Positions 50,495-62,000 of a stretch of 64,000 bases of DNA are shown here, one piece after another. A program made the translations under genes and the position numbers. Each line of letters begins with the position of its first letter. Within the stretch, counting starts at the first letter, position 1. The notes under the pieces are model-generated. The model worked only from the letters and a program-made list of their open reading frames with translations. It did no database searches and was not told the DNA's origin. Where the stretch lies: contig NZ_MNAN01000031.1 of the NCBI RefSeq assembly GCF_001854475.1, forward strand, positions 268,105 through 332,104. Reading direction: 5' to 3'. The DNA is from Pseudoalteromonas byunsanensis (GTDB taxonomy: Bacteria > Pseudomonadota > Gammaproteobacteria > Enterobacterales > Alteromonadaceae).

Positions 50495-51745
50495 TTAATT
50501 GAGATACACCATTTGGTGTTCTGCATAGCTGGAGGTATCAGACACAATGATTTCATCTCCCTCTGTGAGGCCATCAAGTACCTGTATAAACTTGACGGAT
50601 GATTGCCCAACTTCAACCTGTATGCGTTCTGCTTGCTGGCTGTCTTTATTGATTTTGTAAATTCCCACTATCGCATTTGGCTGCACATGTGCTGGACGTT
50701 GTACGAATGTGGCTCTATCAAAAGATAGGGTAGTGATTGACCCTTCGATGCTTAAAGCGATACGCGCTTCAGGCGGAAGTTCATCCAGTAATTTGACATC
50801 AACCTGTACCATGCCATTAGTGACTGATGGATGGATACGGGTCACTTCCCCTCTAATTTGGTTCTTACGCGTATCAATCATCACTGACTGGCCCTGTCTG
50901 ACACTTTGTACTTGCAGCTCTTGAACTTGTAATTCGGCTATTAGCTGTGTGTCATCTGCTACTCGCGCCACCAAAGTGCCAATACTAAGCTCTTGCCCTG
51001 GTTCTAGATCCATGCCCTGTACGACACCTTTAGTACGAGCTCTGACTTGTAATCTATCAACCTGTTGTTTGGCGTGATCTAAGGCATTTTTAAGGTTGGA
51101 GATCCGCGCTGCATCCGCGTCGCGTCTTGCACTCATGATCTCTTCCATCTTAGCGATGCGCTTTTTAAACACCCCCATTATTTGTTTTTGTTCATCTACA
51201 GAAAAAATTGTACGTTGATGGTCAATTTGCGACACAATGCCTGGATGGTTCGCGATAAGATCACGCTCGGCATCCAGCTTTAACATATTGCTTTGATAAG
51301 CAAGCTCAGCTAGAAGCGCTTCTGATTGCAACGCAAGAAATTCAGATTCTTGCGACTTCTGGCTAGCAAACGCCTCAGATTTAGCTTGTTGATACTCCAA
51401 CTCAGCTTGTTCCATTTCTCGCATCAGTAACGGATTGCTTAGTTGCACCAGTACCTCTCCCGCCTCTACGGTATCACCGGCATCGACCAGTACACTGTCA
51501 ACCACACCGCTTACCTGAGCAGAGATACGTTGGAACTCTTTAGGTCGCAGTTCACCGTTACTGCGTACTAACACCTCAAATTTATCCTGCTTAACGGTTG
51601 CCGTACGTAGTGTTTTCGTATCCACCACATATGAAGCATCACCGAACAAAGGTTTAAGCAAAAAATACAAACCCAAGCCAATGACAGGAATAAACCACTG
51701 CGCTTTTATTTTGCGCTTTTTCTTCTGTTCTAATTTAATATCCAT
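50495..51745 (-). CDS. Periplasmic adaptor protein (HlyD/MacA type)
   Basis: Membrane-fusion protein of 416 residues: a basic N-terminus and one helix (about 15-31), a split biotinyl-lipoyl domain (EFQRISAQVSGVVDSVLVDAGDTVEAGEVLVQ and its partner VQGMDLEPGQELSIGTLVARV), a coiled-coil hairpin (about 105-235) and a beta-barrel. Such adaptors link an inner-membrane pump to an outer-membrane TolC channel; no TolC gene is in the window. It is 38 bases before the ATPase gene. Confidence 0.92.
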   Translation of the reverse strand: MDIKLEQKKKRKIKAQWFIPVIGLGLYFLLKPLFGDASYVVDTKTLRTATVKQDKFEVLVRSNGELRPKEFQRISAQVSGVVDSVLVDAGDTVEAGEVLVQLSNPLLMREMEQAELEYQQAKSEAFASQKSQESEFLALQSEALLAELAYQSNMLKLDAERDLIANHPGIVSQIDHQRTIFSVDEQKQIMGVFKKRIAKMEEIMSARRDADAARISNLKNALDHAKQQVDRLQVRARTKGVVQGMDLEPGQELSIGTLVARVADDTQLIAELQVQELQVQSVRQGQSVMIDTRKNQIRGEVTRIHPSVTNGMVQVDVKLLDELPPEARIALSIEGSITTLSFDRATFVQRPAHVQPNAIVGIYKINKDSQQAERIQVEVGQSSVKFIQVLDGLTEGDEIIVSDTSSYAEHQMVYLN

Positions 51746-51847
51746 TTATTTCTCTCTAAAAATAACTTGATAATGAGCAATAGCTGTCAATGTTCGATAC
51801 TTCGTATACCTGTACAGCCGCTATTGAATTTTTACGTTTCTATTTGT

Positions 51848-53659
51848 CTATATATTCCACAACGTCAAAGGTATGAGTCCCCAGTAGCCCATAACCAACA
51901 TCCATTGCAAAAAGGCTACTAACGCCAATAAATTCAACGTATTTGTCCGTTTCAGACGTACATGTTGAACACCCGCAATAGCACAAACGAAAGGCGCGAA
52001 AGCACACGCCAATGCCAACAAAACACTAGCAGCGTTGATATCACCGATATGAATGAAAGATTGAGTGACAAAAAACGGGACGGGGAGCAAAAAGGCCAAG
52101 TACATGGTAAATGCTACCGCCATCGGCTCTTGAATTAGCTTGGACAAGCGCGTCACGAATAAATAACCACCATATAAGAAGATATAGAGCGCCCCGAGTA
52201 ACCCCAGCACCAAACTGACCCCTAAGCCAATTACACCGCTCTTATCCACTCTTTTATAAGTACTAAAACCATTGCTGATCATCGGTGTACCATCAACGTC
52301 GCGCATCAACACATGCGATGGAGAAACACGCTGCTGTGCGGCATACAGTCCATCTCCCAGAGGGCTTAACACATCACCCGAGGATTGAATGCTGCTAAAG
52401 ACTAAGTTTTCACCCTGTGGTTTGAGCACATATGTGCTAAATATTTTGTCCAGATAAGTAAAATTCCCATAACGATAAATGGTCGGGGCATACCACCCAT
52501 ACCAATCGGATGCATCATATGCTTGATGTGAAATCGCCTTGGGACTTTGAACATGCAGCGCTTCCACCATCAACTTATTCAGCCGTTCGTAATTAGCCGT
52601 TTCACTGTCAGTATTAACCATCACGAAGAACGCTTTACTTTGCTCTGGATAAAGGCACAACATACCTTTAAAGCCCGCAGTATTTCCGCCATGACACAAA
52701 CCTAAAGTTTGGTTCCGATCTCTTCGCCATAAGCCTTTGCTGCCCCCGATGTGTAAACCAGCCTGATAAGAGACTACTTCAGCGGGTTGTCCCATCTGAG
52801 CAAGCAAATCACCGTCCACCACGACCTTGCCATCTTGCAGACCATTGCCCAGCAAAAACCGAATAAACTTTTCCATATCAGAGACCGTTGTGGTGAATTG
52901 TCCCGCAGCTCGCAAATAGCTAGGCACCGCGGCAAATAGCTGACCGTGGTCTAAGTGACCATACGTGAGTCGTTCATCTGTGAAGGGGCCTGCTTGGCTT
53001 GTGAAGGTCATGGTACTGTCGAGCATTTTTAAAGGTTCCAACAGATGTAGCCTGAGTGCTTCCTCATAACGTAGTCCCGTTGCCGCCTCTATAACCATCG
53101 CCAGTAAATTGTAACCAATGTTAGAGTAGGCAAACTGAGAACCAGGCCTGACCTTTACTTCCAATAAGTCCATATCTTTGTTAAAAACAGTATCCAAAGG
53201 CGAGTCTGCTTTGGCTTGTGTGTTAACCAAGTGCCAAAATCTGGCATCCTGAATACCCGCAGTATGATCTAGCAAATGCGCAACCGTCACAGGGTGTGTA
53301 TCCTGCCAAGGATTCACCAATTTGAGTGTGGGCAATATTTCACTCACTTTCGTGTCCAACTGCAATTGACCATCGGACACTAAGGCCAACACCCCCGCTG
53401 CCATTACCGTTTTGGTAATTGACCCCACATGGGTCTTATGTTGTGTTGTTAACTTTGTTTGTTCTCGCTGGTTGCTAAACCCGCTTGCTCCCAAATAGCT
53501 TTTTTCACCATCAACTAATGCCCAGCTCGCCCCGACTAACCCCTCCTGTGTCAGTACTTGATTAACTTTCATTTCAAGTGTTGTTGTTTGCGCATATGAG
53601 TTGTCAGCAAACAACAGATAAATGAGTGTCAATAAAATTAGCAACCAACGATTCATCAT
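51848..53659 (-). CDS. Membrane-anchored serine hydrolase, beta-lactamase fold, ClbP-like layout
   Basis: Protein of 603 residues: signal peptide (1-23), a class C beta-lactamase/DD-peptidase-type domain (about 30-370) with the S-x-x-K motif S80-I-T-K83, the Y-x-N motif in FAYSNIGYN and a final HGGNTAGF box, then a C-terminal membrane region with about four helices (about 470-600). A periplasmic serine hydrolase tethered by C-terminal helices inside an NRPS cluster is the layout of ClbP, the enzyme that removes the acyl-D-Asn prodrug piece from precolibactin. A prodrug-activating role here is inference; general D-amino peptidase or resistance functions are possible. The start overlaps the JmjC gene stop. 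Confidence 0.85.
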   Translation of the reverse strand: MMNRWLLILLTLIYLLFADNSYAQTTTLEMKVNQVLTQEGLVGASWALVDGEKSYLGASGFSNQREQTKLTTQHKTHVGSITKTVMAAGVLALVSDGQLQLDTKVSEILPTLKLVNPWQDTHPVTVAHLLDHTAGIQDARFWHLVNTQAKADSPLDTVFNKDMDLLEVKVRPGSQFAYSNIGYNLLAMVIEAATGLRYEEALRLHLLEPLKMLDSTMTFTSQAGPFTDERLTYGHLDHGQLFAAVPSYLRAAGQFTTTVSDMEKFIRFLLGNGLQDGKVVVDGDLLAQMGQPAEVVSYQAGLHIGGSKGLWRRDRNQTLGLCHGGNTAGFKGMLCLYPEQSKAFFVMVNTDSETANYERLNKLMVEALHVQSPKAISHQAYDASDWYGWYAPTIYRYGNFTYLDKIFSTYVLKPQGENLVFSSIQSSGDVLSPLGDGLYAAQQRVSPSHVLMRDVDGTPMISNGFSTYKRVDKSGVIGLGVSLVLGLLGALYIFLYGGYLFVTRLSKLIQEPMAVAFTMYLAFLLPVPFFVTQSFIHIGDINAASVLLALACAFAPFVCAIAGVQHVRLKRTNTLNLLALVAFLQWMLVMGYWGLIPLTLWNI

Positions 53660-54582
53660 TATCTACCTACCAATAATTTCGTACGGTAAATGCACTGCGC
53701 AAACAAAGTGAGTAGCCCATAGAATGGAACTACTAGCATGGGCAGTCCCGGTCTTTTGAACGCGTCCTTATATAAGTCTCGTATCGCAGGGTATCTTAAG
53801 TTTGAGATCTTATGATATGGCGAGCGCCAGCAGTATGGGATAGTCATACCGACTTTATGATCGATTGGTTGTACCCCATGCCACCAGTTCGGTGGAATAT
53901 ATAGGGTATCACCCGCTTCAACATCAACCACAAAGGGTTCAATTTTGTCCGCAAGATGTTCCATACAGTTTTCATCTTTAAGTAAAGCATCTGAATAGAA
54001 GATCTTTTTCAGTTCCTCATAGTTGCCGTCATCAGAGGAAAATAAAGCAACACGTTTATTACCGTGGATCTGGCACATCATCGTTTCATCAAGCACATGT
54101 AAATGCCAGTTTGAACCTGCACCTTTGTAGACGAACATACGCGCATCTGGGTAAGCCAGAGGTTTTGGTTTACGTTTGATAAACGAAAAGCCTGTCATGT
54201 CTTTTTGTAGTTTCTTAAACCCTTCGGCTTTGAAACTAACCGGTGCAAATAGCACTTCATCTAAACCAGATCGCATTTCAGTGAGTGCTTGCGCAAAATT
54301 ATGTTTTTTGGCACTCGCTTTCATTGAACTGTCACTAGAAAAGTTCATGTGTCGATAGTAGTTAACTTCACTGTCTTTACCTGCCTCTTCCAAATAGCCA
54401 GGCTGAGGCCATTTTTCGTAGGCTGGCCAATGCTTCAACCCCCCTTTGATCAGTACTGGCGTATTAGTATTCACAAACTTTTTGGTGAATGTTTTTGCAT
54501 CCATGTCTTTAGCATCGATGCAAGCAACCGTTTTGCCTTTGTCCAACCCTGGAATATTTTTTAATATTCGTTCATCTATCAT
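53659..54582 (-). CDS. JmjC/cupin-type 2-oxoglutarate-dependent oxygenase
   Basis: Cupin-8/JmjC protein of 307 residues: TPVLIKGGLKHWPAYEKW at the N-terminus, and the double-stranded beta-helix core with CQIHGNKRVALF and GDTLYIPPNWWHGV, where the last His is an iron ligand. The first ligand pair is unusual: the usual H-x-D is replaced around WHLHVLDE, where the spacing gives HxH or HxxD. If active, it may hydroxylate the peptide or a carrier-bound amino acid, as cupin oxygenases do in other thiotemplate clusters. It is between the MFS gene and the hydrolase gene. Confidence 0.83.
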   Translation of the reverse strand: MIDERILKNIPGLDKGKTVACIDAKDMDAKTFTKKFVNTNTPVLIKGGLKHWPAYEKWPQPGYLEEAGKDSEVNYYRHMNFSSDSSMKASAKKHNFAQALTEMRSGLDEVLFAPVSFKAEGFKKLQKDMTGFSFIKRKPKPLAYPDARMFVYKGAGSNWHLHVLDETMMCQIHGNKRVALFSSDDGNYEELKKIFYSDALLKDENCMEHLADKIEPFVVDVEAGDTLYIPPNWWHGVQPIDHKVGMTIPYCWRSPYHKISNLRYPAIRDLYKDAFKRPGLPMLVVPFYGLLTLFAQCIYRTKLLVGR

Positions 54583-54625
54583 GTAATTGACTCCTTAATT
54601 CTCAATCATTCATAATTGCTTTTTG

Positions 54626-55999
54626 TTATTTGTTTTCAAAATGTTGGCTCATTTGCGATTGCAGCCGTCTAAAGGCGCCCATCACACTTAAGATCGCAAT
54701 AATGGAGAACATGGTTAATCCACATAACACAAAGACCAGCCCCATTCCTCGTCCAGGTCCCGTACCAATAACATCCCCTAGTAAATTGGCTAACATCCCA
54801 CCTGGCATCATGCTTGGTTCCAAAAATAGCTCTGCGCCCACAGGGGCTAACGTGACGGCAAACAACATAGCCACCGTGGCAAAGAAGGCGCGCGCCGCAA
54901 ATACGCGTCCTTGTATCTCTGGTGCGGTGATAGTTTGTAAAATTGTTTGTGCCACCACAGTTCCAATAGGTGCAAATAAAGAGTAAATAAACACTAAAAG
55001 CGCAATACCCCATGCATTGGTAAGTGCTCCACATAACACCATGGTGATTCCAGAAGTTACTGTTGCGATAAATAGCACCTGAATGCGGTTATTGCGTGCT
55101 GCGAGTTTTCCTGCCATTAATGCGCCCATAAGGCCTGCAAAACCCGCTAAGGTAACTATCCAGCCCAACGCAATAGATGACATCGTGGTTAAAATCATCG
55201 GTCTAAACAGTACCATTACCACACCATTTAAAAATGAGATTAGCGATAAAAATGTTATAAGGATCAAAACGTTCTTATCTTTAAATAACACCCCTAACAC
55301 TTCCGAGCGCAGATTGAAGATAGCTGCTTTCTCTTGCGTCGCAGCCTGAGTACTCTCTCCTCGATAAGGTAAAGTTGAAAACACCAAAGTCATCGTTGAT
55401 AGTAGATAAGTTGCAATACTGGCCAAAATAATCAGAGCAATACCAATCGTCTCTAACAGCCCGACCGCTATCAGCGGAATAATGACGGCGCTAAAGTGAA
55501 TACTTGATTGCACATACCCGTTAGCTTTCGCATATAAGTTTTTAGGTACTAACTGAGAAATTGACGCGGTGTAAGCAATTTGATGCACCGAGCCAAATGA
55601 AGAAATGATCGGCGACATCATCATGATCGCCGTCACATTTAATTCATTCCTAAATGCCAACACACATAACACCGCTGAAGCGAGTGTCAGTGCAAATTGA
55701 CATCCCATCATAATATTACGTCGCGAGAAGCGGTCACATAGCACCCCTGCAACGGGGGCTAGAAAGAGAGTTGGTAAAAGTTGCGCGACAATAATGCCGC
55801 CAAATTGTAGTAGCGACTGAGTTTGCTGATAAACCCAAATACTGAATGCAAAAGCCACCATTTGACTTCCAAAGACAGAAATAGCTTGGCCCTTCCAGAT
55901 CCTCAAAAAATCAGGACACTGCTTCAGTTCATCTACAGGTTCGTTCATGGGTTGCGCATCAAGCAACTCAGCTTGGGTTGCCGTTTGTTTTATTTCCAT
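54626..55999 (-). CDS. MFS exporter (EntS/MFS_3 type)
   Basis: Twelve-helix transporter of 457 residues with the MFS_3 pattern: FLRIWKGQAISVFGSQMVAFAFSIWVYQQTQS, LFLAPVAGVLCDRFSRRNIMMGCQ with the inter-helix-2/3 basic loop, and APVGTVVAQTILQ-like APIGTVVAQTILQTITAPEIQGRVFAA. EntS-type proteins move siderophores and NRPS products to the periplasm. It starts one base after the NRPS stop, so its synthesis is coupled to that of the synthetase. Confidence 0.92.
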   Translation of the reverse strand: MEIKQTATQAELLDAQPMNEPVDELKQCPDFLRIWKGQAISVFGSQMVAFAFSIWVYQQTQSLLQFGGIIVAQLLPTLFLAPVAGVLCDRFSRRNIMMGCQFALTLASAVLCVLAFRNELNVTAIMMMSPIISSFGSVHQIAYTASISQLVPKNLYAKANGYVQSSIHFSAVIIPLIAVGLLETIGIALIILASIATYLLSTMTLVFSTLPYRGESTQAATQEKAAIFNLRSEVLGVLFKDKNVLILITFLSLISFLNGVVMVLFRPMILTTMSSIALGWIVTLAGFAGLMGALMAGKLAARNNRIQVLFIATVTSGITMVLCGALTNAWGIALLVFIYSLFAPIGTVVAQTILQTITAPEIQGRVFAARAFFATVAMLFAVTLAPVGAELFLEPSMMPGGMLANLLGDVIGTGPGRGMGLVFVLCGLTMFSIIAILSVMGAFRRLQSQMSQHFENK

Positions 56000-56000
56000 T

Positions 56001-59000
56001 TTATTGTGCCTTCTTAACTGGCTTGTTATGTATGTGCGCTACATCGGTAGCGATTTGTGCCACAAGTGGTGTTAATTGAGGCGCTTGCATAATGCTGAAA
56101 TGATCACCATCAACACTATAATCACGCATGTTTTGCTTGCTCAGTGCCGCAAATACCGCGTTATTGTCTGGGAATGTCGTTTTGGTTTGCGTTGCACCGT
56201 AATAATGCAGTTGTGTCACCGCTTGGCAGGCCACCTCACTTTGTGATGAGACCAAATTACGCAGTACCACTTCGCGTACACGTTCAACCCGGCATTCATT
56301 GTCTGTTGACCATTGTTTAGCAAGCCATTGCACCTGATAGGCTTTATCAAATCGTGCACACAGCTCTGGTTGGGATTGCAAATATTGTAAATATTGATTA
56401 GGCGTATGCTCACTGTATCCAGCTTGTTGATATGCCTGTAAGAAATCCTGCCATCCCGACTCATTGTGCTTCACAACCGTGTCAATCAAGCCAACGTAAC
56501 GAACTTGCTCTGCCTGTGATTCAAGAAGTTGCGCGATTGTTAAGGCCACTAATCCGCCAAACGACCAGCCTAGTATGTAATATGGGCCTGTCTGTTGTAC
56601 TTGCTTGATTTCTGACAGGTAGCTTTGCGCTAAGGTATGTAATGAATCAAACTGGTTTATCACCTCACTGACGTAGCATGGGTGCTGCATCGCATAGATA
56701 TCAAAATCCAATGCTAACTGCTGCGCAAGCTGACCATAACAGGCCACATCTCCGCCAATTGGGTGGATCATAAATAGTTGACCCTGAGTTCCTTCTTTAA
56801 GCTTAACCAGTTGCTCGTTGACATGCCCCAACTCCGCTTGCGCTAGATAGCTCGCCTGTTTGGCAATGGTCGGATGCTGATAGAGCTGATGAACGCTCAA
56901 TACATCACCAAACTGCTTACGAATTTCGCTAAATAGCTTGATCACAAGCAATGAGTGGCCGCCGCTGCTGAAAAAGTTTGCATCAATACTGAGTATGCTT
57001 GGCGCTTTGTTTAGTACCTTTGCCCACAGTGCCTGCAATTGCTGCTGTACCTTCGTATGTGGTTCGATAATTTCTCGCGGTGTAACTTGTACTTGAGCCA
57101 TCAATGCTTTTTGATTGACCTTGCCGTTGGCTGATAATGGCACCTCTGTTAAGTTGATAAAGTGCTCTGGCACCATATAGCTAGGTAGCGTTACGCTAAG
57201 CTGATTACGAATGCTGCCAATCAAAGTTTCATCTAACTGCCCGGCCGTAGGCTTGATAAAGGCAATCAACTGCTTATCCACTTCCTCAGCATGTGCCACC
57301 ACCACGGCTTTAGACACCTCTGGTATTTGCGCGATCTGCTGTTCAATTTCGCCTAACTCGATACGATAACCTCTCAGTTTGATTTGATTATCGGCACGAC
57401 CAACAAACCAAAGGTTGCCGTGTTGATCATATTTCACAAGATCTCCAGTACGATAGAAGCGAGTATATTTGGCACCAGAGATATTAAGTTCAACAAACTT
57501 TTCCCCGGTGAGTTCTGGGTTATTGAGATAGCCTTTAGCTACCCCTTCCCCGCCGATATACAGTTCACCGACAACCCCTGCAGGTGTCATGGCTTGATTG
57601 CTATCAAGCACATACAACTCGGTATTACTCATCGCTTTACCAATGGGTAGCGCATTGTGTAATTTCGATAAATTAGCTGAAACATCATACATGGCACATC
57701 CCACCACAGTTTCTGTGGGGCCATAGTGGTTATAGATTTGAGCGCTTGGAAAAACACGGGCCAAGCGTTGAGCGAGCTCAATTGGGAAAGCTTCTCCGCC
57801 AATTACGAAACAATGTGATAAGGCACAGACAAAATCTTCGGGCAATAAGCTTAGCAACGCTTCACCGTGCATTGGCGTCATGCGAATTAAGGCATTTGAC
57901 TGACGCTTCTCCATCATTTTCGCAAATTCAGGCAACGCATCTTGTTGTGGACAAAAATCGACACAATGACCATTTAACAGCGGTAAATAAAGCGCAGGTA
58001 CCGTGATATCAAATGCCAATGAGGTGATCACCATCGAACCATCTAGATTGGCGCTGCCACGGTAATAACTGCGCATCGCGTTTTGACAGTAATCCACAAC
58101 ACCACGATGGCTGACTTCCACCCCTTTTGGTTTACCTGTTGACCCTGAGGTATAACAAACATAAGCAATGTCGTTACTGCCACTCTCAACGGGTTGATAG
58201 TCAATGAAAGTATCAAGCCAGTTTTCGTGCATACAATCATCCAACAACAGCAAATGACTATGCTGTTGTGGACAGTGCGCGCTCACAGAGTCCATAGTCA
58301 GGATACATTTTAGCTGCGCATCATCGTGGATCGTCTCAATCCGTTCCGCAGTACTACTAATTTCAATTGGCACATAGGCAGCTCCTGCTTTCAACGCGCC
58401 GAGTAAACCAACGATAAAAAACGGATGTCGTGGCGTGTAGATTCCCACATGATCGCCTCGACCTATACCTTGGTGTTGAAGGTAGCAGGCAATACGATCT
58501 GTGATCTGCTCTAATTGCCAATAGCTAACCTGTAATGCACCTTGCTGAAGTGCAATGGCGTTGGGCGCTTGCTGTGCCGTATGAGCTATCATTGCATCAA
58601 GCGTCATATCTAGTGCGTAGTCTTGTGCCGTATCATTCCACTTGATGAGTTGCTGATGAGCCTGCTGGCCAAGAATATTCAGTTGATTGACTGGCTTGTA
58701 CGGCGCGACAAGTACGTCATTTAATAGCGCCGTAAAACTATCTGCCAAGCGTTCAACTGTCTGACGATTAAACAAGTCTTTGGCATAACTCCAGTTCAAT
58801 CTCAGCCCTTGTTCGGTTTCCATTACCGATAAGCTCAAGTCATGCTTAATGGTCTGCGCCTGACCTGCAATCGGTCTTGCCGTTATCCCCTCAAGTTCCC
58901 AGTTCGCCTGACGATTGTTCTGCATCAAAAACATTAACTGGCATAGGGGTGCATGACTGATACTGCGCTCTGGCTGTAACTGTTCAACCAACATCTCGAA

Positions 59001-62000
59001 CGGCACATCTTGATGCGCAAACGCATTTAATGTTGTCGAACGAGCTTGCTGTAACACATCGCTGAAGCGACTTTCCCCATCAATTTTGTGTCTGAACATC
59101 AAGGTATTAACAAAGAATCCTAACAAGTCTTCCACTTCATGATGATGACGTCCAGCAATCGGACTACCAATCACAATATCGGCCTCATTACTCCAGCGAC
59201 TGACCACCAATGCATACACGCTTTGTAACAGCATAAACAGAGTTACATTATGTTGCTGTGCCAAATTACTTATTGCTGCGCTGAGCTCTTCGTCATAAGC
59301 AATGCTGACGGTATCACCGCGATAACTGGGTTTAACTGGCCTAGGTTGATCCAGCGGTAAACTATGCACCTGGGGAATATCGGCCAACTGCTCTTGCCAA
59401 TAACTGAGTTGCGGAATTATCACGCCTTCTGACAAATGTTGACGCTGCCAAGCCGCATAGTCGGCATATTGTAAGGCCAGTGGTGTTACCACACATTGCC
59501 CCTGCTGTCGCCACTGCTGATAGAAAGTGGTGATCTCATCTGCCACTAAACCCAATGACCAACCATCGGATGCAATGTGGTGCATCACAACCAGCAATAC
59601 GTGATGCTGCTCACTTAGGTGGATCAGACTCACTCTGATCATCAAAGACTGCGCTAAATTAAAATCTATTGCTATTTGTTTATGCAGCACCTCGAACACC
59701 GCGTCATGCTGTTCACTGTCAGGTATAGCAGACAAATCATGATGCTCTATCGTCACCGTTTGTGGTTCATTAATGCACTGAATGGCTTCTCCATCGTGCA
59801 TTTCGAAGGTCGTTCTTAGTACTTCGTGGCGTGCAACTAATGCTGAAAAACTTTGCTGTAGCGCCGTTACATCCAACGCCCCTTTTAACTCTAATGCAAG
59901 AGGTAAGTTGTATTGCGTACTGCTGCCATTTAGCTGATCTACAAACCAAAGGCGCTGCTGAGAAAAAGACAAAGGTAGGGGTTGATCACGCCCAACAGGC
60001 TTGATCATGGATAGGCCACCATGTGCATCTAGTTCATCAATATACTTGGCAATAGCTTTAATGGTTTCATGCACAAACAATACGCGCACGGGCACATCAA
60101 CATCTAGCTCCCTGCGCATAGCATTACTTAGGCGCATCGCCAGTAAAGAATGCCCTCCGAGATCGAAAAAGCTCACTGCGCAGCTAACTTGTTGTTCATT
60201 TAAATTGAGTAGTTCGCACCATAAACGCTGGATTACCTGCTCGCTAGGGGTATTGGCAGCTAAGTATTCGCTTGTCATCACGTCACCTAAATTAGGTGCG
60301 GGCAGCGCACGCTTATCCACTTTACCATTGGCGGTTAAGGCAAATTTTTCCATCACCTGAATGTGAGAAGGGATCAGATACTCGGGCAAACTGGCCTTGA
60401 GTTTAGCTTTGATCATGGCCGCATCGGTTGCTGCATCTAATACCGTGACATAGGCAACAATATGTCGCTCGTTAGCCAACTCTACCGTTGTCACCACTGC
60501 CGCTTTAAGCAAGTTGGTTTGCAGTAATTGCTGTTCAATTTCCTGAGGTTCAACACGGAACCCTCTTATTTTGACCTGCTCATCAGCGCGGCCTAAGTAC
60601 TCGATATTGCCATCGTCTACATAGCGCACTAAGTCGCCAGTACGGTACATCCGCTGCTGTGCATTTTCTGGATGACGGATAAACCGCTCCTCGGTCAAGT
60701 CATCACGGTTAATGTACTTGTCCGCCAAACAAGGACCACTGACATATAGCTCCCCAATACAGCCTATCGGTACTTCAGCCAAGTTACTATCCATAACATA
60801 GGCGTTGGCGTTGTGAATTGGCTTACCAATTGAAGGATATAAAGGCCAATTTTTGACATCACCTGTGAGTAAATAATCCGTCACCACATGTGTTTCAGAG
60901 GGGCCATAGAGATTCAAAAGCTGACAGTGTCGATGTTGAGCAAAGAACGCTCTTACTTGTGGGTAAATTTTGAGAGCTTCACCCGCCACTTGTAGTACTT
61001 TCAAAGACGGAAGATGAAGCGCCTGATCCGTCACATATTCACAAAAACTTACCAACATAGCGGTTGGTAAATATAAACAGCCTATCTGCTGAGTCACTAT
61101 GACTTCCAGTAGATCCGGTAACGATTGACGTGTTGATTCATCGACCACAATCAGTTGGCTACCACTACAAAGTGCCGTCATGATCTCGTAAATCGCCATA
61201 TCAAAGTTCAACGTTGAGTACTGCAAGGTTGGCAGCTTCTGAGCTATATTTTTATAGCGGGCGAACTGTGAATTAACCAAGTTTTCAAGCACTTGATGTG
61301 ATAACACGGTCCCTTTTGGCAGGCCCGTGGAGCCTGATGTATAAATAACATAGGCGGGGTTTTGACCATTAATGTCAACGTTTGGCGCGGTGTGCGGATA
61401 ATGCTGATAATCCGCTTCACTGACATCCAATACAGTGAGCTGTGTTTGCAAAGCTTGCCATCGTGGTAAATCGTCACAAATTAATATTTTGATGTCACTG
61501 TCTTGGCTAATGTAATTTAAGCGCTCTTGCGGATAATTAGGGTCCAACGCGACGTAGGCACCACCAGCTTTGAGCACGGCCAATACGCTGATTATCATAG
61601 CCACGCTGCGTTGTTGCGAAATCCCCACAAAATCACCCGGTTGGAGTCCTTGCGCAATTAATGCATGAGCAAATTGATTAGCATAGCTGTCCAGCTGGGC
61701 ATAGGTTACCTGACTAACCGCATCACTGAGCGCAATATCATCCGCACTGTGCTGTACGTGCTGAGTAATTAAATGGTGTACCCCTTGTGTAAATGCACTA
61801 TGCGCCACTTGGTTTTGCGCTCGCCACTGCTGTAATGTGGCTTTATCGTCCGCAGACGTAATGGGTAGTTCAAAAATAGTAGTCTGAGGAGCTTGAACAA
61901 TGCTCTCCAATAACACCGTAAAACTTTGTGCTAGCGCTTGAATGGTTTTGGGTTCGAAGATACTAGTGGCGAAGTTCCACTGCATCACAAACTGATCCCC

